Shown: one piece after another, positions 7,689 to 10,455 of the stretch
Position numbering within the stretch: the stretch's first letter is position 1
Layout of the letters: each line of letters begins with the position of its first letter
DNA from: Paracoccaceae bacterium
Lineage (GTDB): Bacteria > Pseudomonadota > Alphaproteobacteria > Rhodobacterales > Rhodobacteraceae
DNA: 10,455 nucleotides
Direction: 5' to 3'
Assembly (NCBI GenBank): GCA_015485375.1
Contig: WFTU01000031.1
Coordinates: forward strand, 1-10,455
Translations under genes and position numbers: made by a program
Notes under the pieces: model-generated
What the model saw: the letters and a program-made list of their open reading frames with translations, nothing else
Told to the model about the DNA's origin: nothing
Databases searched by the model: none

Positions 7689-7778
7689 TGTTTCATCCGT
7701 TTCAACGTGGCATTTCACAGAAAATTCAGGGGTTTTATTGCCGGCACAAGCCTATTATATCGACCCCGACACATAGAC
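7689..7778 (+). promoter_or_regulatory. Upstream control region of fpr (weak -10 candidate and three TTTCA repeats)
   Basis: The 216-nt gap between the divergent helicase and fpr genes must carry the fpr promoter, as no + strand gene lies upstream within reach. A -10-like TATTAT lies at 7753-7758, but no good -35 is found 16-18 nt before it. This could mean an activator-dependent promoter. Upstream, TTTCA occurs three times on the + strand, at 7691-7695, 7700-7704 and 7713-7717. They may be part of an operator or chance. No known regulator motif is recognised. Confidence 0.3.
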
Positions 7779-7786
7779 AAGGAAAG
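7779..7786 (+). promoter_or_regulatory. Ribosome binding site that fixes the fpr start
   Basis: AAGGAAAG, with GGA ending 6 nt before the ATG at 7790. No comparable sequence precedes the ATG at 7688 in the same frame, so the shorter protein is preferred. Confidence 0.75.
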
Positions 7787-7789
7787 CGC

Positions 7790-8581
7790 ATGTCTGACGA
7801 ACTACCGAAAGCCTATCGCGGGCTGGATTTTCTGACCGTGACCGAGGTCCGCCACTGGACCGACAAAACCTTCTCTTTCCGGTGCGAGCGTCCGGCATCC
7901 CTGCGCTTCCGTAGCGGTGAATTTGCCATGATCGGGCTGGAAAACGGTGATAAACCGCTGCTGCGGGCCTATTCCATCGCCTCCCCGAACTGGGCCGACG
8001 ATCTGGAATTCTATTCGATCAAGGTGCCGGACGGGCCGCTGACTTCGCGCCTTCAGCATCTGAAGGTCGGGGACAAGATCGTGATCCGCCCGAAGGTGAC
8101 CGGCACGCTGGTGCATGATGCCCTGATTCCCGGCAAGCGGCTGGTGCTGTTCTCCACCGGCACCGGTATTGCGCCGTTTGCCAGCGTGATCCGTGATCCC
8201 GAAACCTACGAAAAATTCGACGAGGTGATCCTGACCCAGACCTGCCGCGAGGTGAAGGAACTTGATTACGGGCATCACCTGATGGAGGAGATTGCCAATG
8301 ACGAGCTGCTGTCCGAAATCGTCGGGGACAAGCTGACCTACATCGGCACCACAACGCGCGAGGATTCGCCGCTGATGGGTCGTATGACCGACTGGCTGCG
8401 CGACGGACGCTTTGCCGAATACACCGGCGCACCGCTGACGGCGGAGACCGATCGCGTGATGATTTGCGGCTCCATGGACATGCTGAAAGACCATAAGGAC
8501 ATCTGTCTGGATATCGGTATGAAAGAGGGTGCGAACTCGGACCCCGGCGAGTTTGTGATCGAAAAAGCCTTCGTCGGCTAG
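7790..8581 (+). CDS. fpr: Ferredoxin--NADP reductase (bacterial Fpr type)
   Basis: FAD enzyme exchanging electrons between NADP(H) and ferredoxin or flavodoxin; in bacteria such as Rhodobacter capsulatus and E. coli the Fpr class supplies reduced carriers and helps the oxidative-stress response (family knowledge). The 263 aa are typical. The FAD domain covers about 10-105 with RAYSIAS at 59-65, the isoalloxazine/pyrophosphate-binding motif. The NADP domain covers about 115-263, with FSTGTGIAPF at 121-130 and VMICGSMDML at 223-232. The C-terminus EFVIEKAFVG, an extension after the last core strand, fits the Rhodobacter/Azotobacter subclass rather than the E. coli one, which ends in Trp. The frame opens 34 codons earlier, but that segment is not similar to the family and lacks a ribosome binding site. 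It is a single-gene unit, divergent from the helicase and convergent with the acylase. No ferredoxin gene is nearby. Confidence 0.94.
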   Translation: MSDELPKAYRGLDFLTVTEVRHWTDKTFSFRCERPASLRFRSGEFAMIGLENGDKPLLRAYSIASPNWADDLEFYSIKVPDGPLTSRLQHLKVGDKIVIRPKVTGTLVHDALIPGKRLVLFSTGTGIAPFASVIRDPETYEKFDEVILTQTCREVKELDYGHHLMEEIANDELLSEIVGDKLTYIGTTTREDSPLMGRMTDWLRDGRFAEYTGAPLTAETDRVMICGSMDMLKDHKDICLDIGMKEGANSDPGEFVIEKAFVG

Positions 8582-8615
8582 AGGCGACGTTGCGCCTTAA
8601 CATGCAGAAATAACG

Positions 8616-8652
8616 CCGAAAAAAGCACTTATTGCCGATGGGCAATTTTCGG
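8616..8652. terminator. Candidate bidirectional terminator between fpr and the acylase gene
   Basis: An inner hairpin, ATTGCC-GATG-GGCAAT (8631-8646), is followed on the + strand by a short T-run (8646-8649). On the - strand a run of six T (complement of 8619-8624) follows about 6 nt after the stem. An outer pair, CCGAAAA (8616-8622) and TTTTCGG (8646-8652), competes with or extends it. It occupies the 79-nt gap between convergent genes. The stem is short and only half GC, so termination strength is uncertain. Confidence 0.55.
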
Positions 8653-8660
8653 GGTGCGGG

Positions 8661-10455
8661 TTAGCGCTCCGGTGTCAGTGTGGTAATCCCTACCGCCCCG
8701 CCACGCGGGCGTTCGGGGTCCAGCGACATGGGGATATACTCGCCGCGCCGCCACAGCACCGAAAGGTCGTCGTAGTGGCGCGAGAGCAGATGCCCCGACT
8801 GGCCGGTCGAGATGATCATCACCGAGGAATCCGGATCGGAGAAATCGAATACGCCGCGGAAACCGCTGCCGTGGACGTTGGTAAACGGGGCGTTCCCCGT
8901 GCCGCGCGTCGCCCCGCGCATCAGCGTGTTGTCGCCGCCGGGGGTTTCCTGCCGGATATTGGCGAACCATGAAATGATTGGCACGCGACCGAGCAGGCTT
9001 GATTCCTGAAACGCCTGATGCGCGCCGCCCCAGCGCCAGCGTGCCACGTTGGTGCCGTAGGTTTCCTCCAGCCAGAGCATGGCATCGTCCAGCGCCAGCT
9101 CCGACATCTGCTGACAGGTTTCCACCGGCGTGGTCTGGCGGATATCGCACCAGACGGCGGCCCCGTCGGTGTTGCGGAATACGCGCTCGATGAAATCCGG
9201 TTTCAGGCGGCTGAACTCGTCCGACATCCGGCCAAGCTCGTCGACAATCAGGCGGCGCTGCAGCGCACGGGTCCAGGCGGCATAGATCAGCGGCTCGGGG
9301 TCGTGCTGGCCCATCTCTCCGTTCCAGTTGGCGAGTAGCTCGAGTGCCTGCTGGCGGCGTGCCTCGCGGGTGCCGCTGCGGGCGGGTTCGCCGGTCCACC
9401 AGATGTCGCGGGCGATCAGCGGCAGCAGGGTGCGGGCGGTGATCGACACGGTGTCGGTCTGGATATCGATGAAACTGGTAAGCGTGTGGAACTCCCGAGC
9501 GTTTAACAGTTGCGTTGCACGTTTGATGCGCTGCGTGTCGCCCCATTCAAAACTGAAGTTATACGGGAAGGGGCGGTCGGTGATCTTGTTGTTGGTATTG
9601 ACGACGATGCCGCTTTCCGGATTGATTTCCTTGGGGTTTTCCTCGAATCCGTAGAAGCCCTGCCATTGGGTGGCATCGATCCAGCCCGGGGAGGGCATGC
9701 GCCCTTGCGTCGGATGGGCCGGGTTGCGTGCAGGCATGCGTCCGGCGGCAACAAGGGCGATATTCTCGCGATCGGCCAGCGTGATATTGTTGGAGGGGGA
9801 AACGAATTTCTCCGCCACGGAAATTCCCTCGGCCACCGAGCGGGCGCGCATCAGGCCGAGGGCGGCCTCGATAGAGGTGTCGTTTTCGGTCAGGGCGGTC
9901 CATTGCAGGGTTGCGACATGCCCCGGCGGGGTAACCGCGGCGAGGTTGTAGCGGGCGGGCGGGATAACCGGCCCGTTGCGGCTCCAGCGGAGCTGGCGGC
10001 TGACGGAGACCTCACCCTTGATATCGATCAGGATGTCCTTGGTCCGGAACGGCTCGAATCCGGTTTCGGTGCGGTATTCCAGCGGGTTTTGCGGGTTGAG
10101 TTGTTCCATCACCAGATCCTGATCGTCGAGGTAGCTCGAGGTCAGGCCCCAGCCGAGGTCGGCGTTGCGTCCGATCAGGATGCCGGGAATGCCGGGAATG
10201 GTGCCGCCGATCGCGCCGCCGTCGGGGAATTCGAGACGGGCGAGGAACCAGATGCTCGGTGCCTGCAACGGCAGGTGCGGGTCGGTGGCCAGCAACGTGC
10301 CACCGGAGGCCGAGCGGCTGCCCATAGCGGCCCAGGCATTGGACGCGCCCGCCAGATCAACAGGCTGGATCGGGTCGTATGGGCTACGCGGGGTCTGGTC
10401 GAGCGCCGCGAATTTCGGGGCGGTCGGGAACAGGCTGGCGAAGTCGGGCATGGGC
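8661..10455 (-). CDS. Penicillin acylase family protein (S45, N-terminal-nucleophile amide hydrolase), 5' end outside the window
   Basis: Family members are made as a precursor, usually exported to the periplasm, that cuts itself into alpha and beta chains and hydrolyses amide bonds of beta-lactams, acyl-homoserine lactones or related acyl amides; the substrate here is unknown. About 597 codons are visible; full-length relatives have about 780-830. The missing part would hold the signal peptide and most of the alpha chain, and the ATG at 10451 is internal. Counting from that Met, GASNAW at 35-40 contains the expected autoprocessing site, with Ser37 as the nucleophile and first beta-chain residue (codon 10341-10343). 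It is followed by LLATDPHLPLQAPSIWF (53-69), GIPGILIGRNADLGWGLTSS (87-106), SPSNNITLADREN (218-230) with a probable oxyanion-hole Asn, NTNNKI (285-290), and a C-terminal GQSGHLLSRHYDD motif. The TAA stop is at 8661-8663. Key residues are present, so the enzyme is probably active. Confidence 0.93.
   Translation of the reverse strand, partial: PMPDFASLFPTAPKFAALDQTPRSPYDPIQPVDLAGASNAWAAMGSRSASGGTLLATDPHLPLQAPSIWFLARLEFPDGGAIGGTIPGIPGILIGRNADLGWGLTSSYLDDQDLVMEQLNPQNPLEYRTETGFEPFRTKDILIDIKGEVSVSRQLRWSRNGPVIPPARYNLAAVTPPGHVATLQWTALTENDTSIEAALGLMRARSVAEGISVAEKFVSPSNNITLADRENIALVAAGRMPARNPAHPTQGRMPSPGWIDATQWQGFYGFEENPKEINPESGIVVNTNNKITDRPFPYNFSFEWGDTQRIKRATQLLNAREFHTLTSFIDIQTDTVSITARTLLPLIARDIWWTGEPARSGTREARRQQALELLANWNGEMGQHDPEPLIYAAWTRALQRRLIVDELGRMSDEFSRLKPDFIERVFRNTDGAAVWCDIRQTTPVETCQQMSELALDDAMLWLEETYGTNVARWRWGGAHQAFQESSLLGRVPIISWFANIRQETPGGDNTLMRGATRGTGNAPFTNVHGSGFRGVFDFSDPDSSVMIISTGQSGHLLSRHYDDLSVLWRRGEYIPMSLDPERPRGGAVGITTLTPER

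Noticed and set aside
7688..7789. 34-codon N-terminal extension of fpr from an ATG at 7688
   Set aside because: The extension has no flavin-reductase similarity, no ribosome binding site, and would run through the intergenic control region. The ATG at 7790 has AAGGAAAG before it.
10178..10200. Short tandem repeat of GCCGGGAAT-like units in the acylase gene
   Set aside because: It encodes GIPGIPGI, which is the conserved Gly/Pro-rich motif of the family, so the repeat is explained by protein constraint.
1..10455. Search for mobile elements, CRISPR arrays, tRNA/rRNA genes, toxin-antitoxin or defence genes
   Set aside because: No transposase, integrase, repeat-spacer pattern, tRNA-like cloverleaf or defence domain was seen. 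Almost all sequence is accounted for by eight conserved genes with short gaps.

Overview
The window looks like ordinary chromosomal core sequence from an alphaproteobacterium, most likely a member of the Rhodobacteraceae or a close relative. The evidence is the fairly high G+C, the tail of a nuo operon followed by birA, coaX and an alphaproteobacterial-type RNase J, a DEAD-box helicase with a long charged tail, and a bacterial ferredoxin-NADP reductase ending in the AFVG type of C-terminus. I would not name a genus from sequence reading alone.

Layout. Positions 1-5638 carry a tightly packed + strand run: the 3' two-thirds of nuoM, nuoN, birA, coaX and rnj. Gaps are 12 nt (nuoM/nuoN), 0 nt (nuoN stop TAG followed at once by the birA ATG), 4 nt (birA/coaX) and a 1-nt overlap (coaX/rnj, TAATG). 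This looks like one transcription unit in which three housekeeping genes ride behind the complex I operon: biotin ligase, type III pantothenate kinase and ribonuclease J. It ends in a perfect 30-bp palindromic terminator (5662-5691). A - strand DEAD-box RNA helicase (5711-7573) converges on the same terminator.

The helicase and the + strand fpr gene (7790-8581) are divergent. They share a 216-nt intergenic region that contains a good sigma70-like promoter for the helicase and a less clear regulatory region for fpr. fpr then converges on a - strand penicillin-acylase-family N-terminal-nucleophile hydrolase (8661 to beyond the right edge). A hairpin with T-runs on both sides lies in the 79-nt gap between them.

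How the genes fit together. NuoM and NuoN are proton-pumping membrane subunits of NADH:quinone oxidoreductase. BirA and CoaX serve cofactor metabolism (protein biotinylation and the first step of CoA synthesis). RNase J and the helicase both act in RNA processing and decay. Fpr exchanges electrons between NADPH and ferredoxin or flavodoxin. The acylase is probably an exported amide hydrolase of unknown substrate.

I found no mobile element, CRISPR array, tRNA, rRNA, toxin-antitoxin or defence system, and no convincing undescribed system. The points of interest are mostly about operon architecture, termination, the helicase tail and start-site correction.
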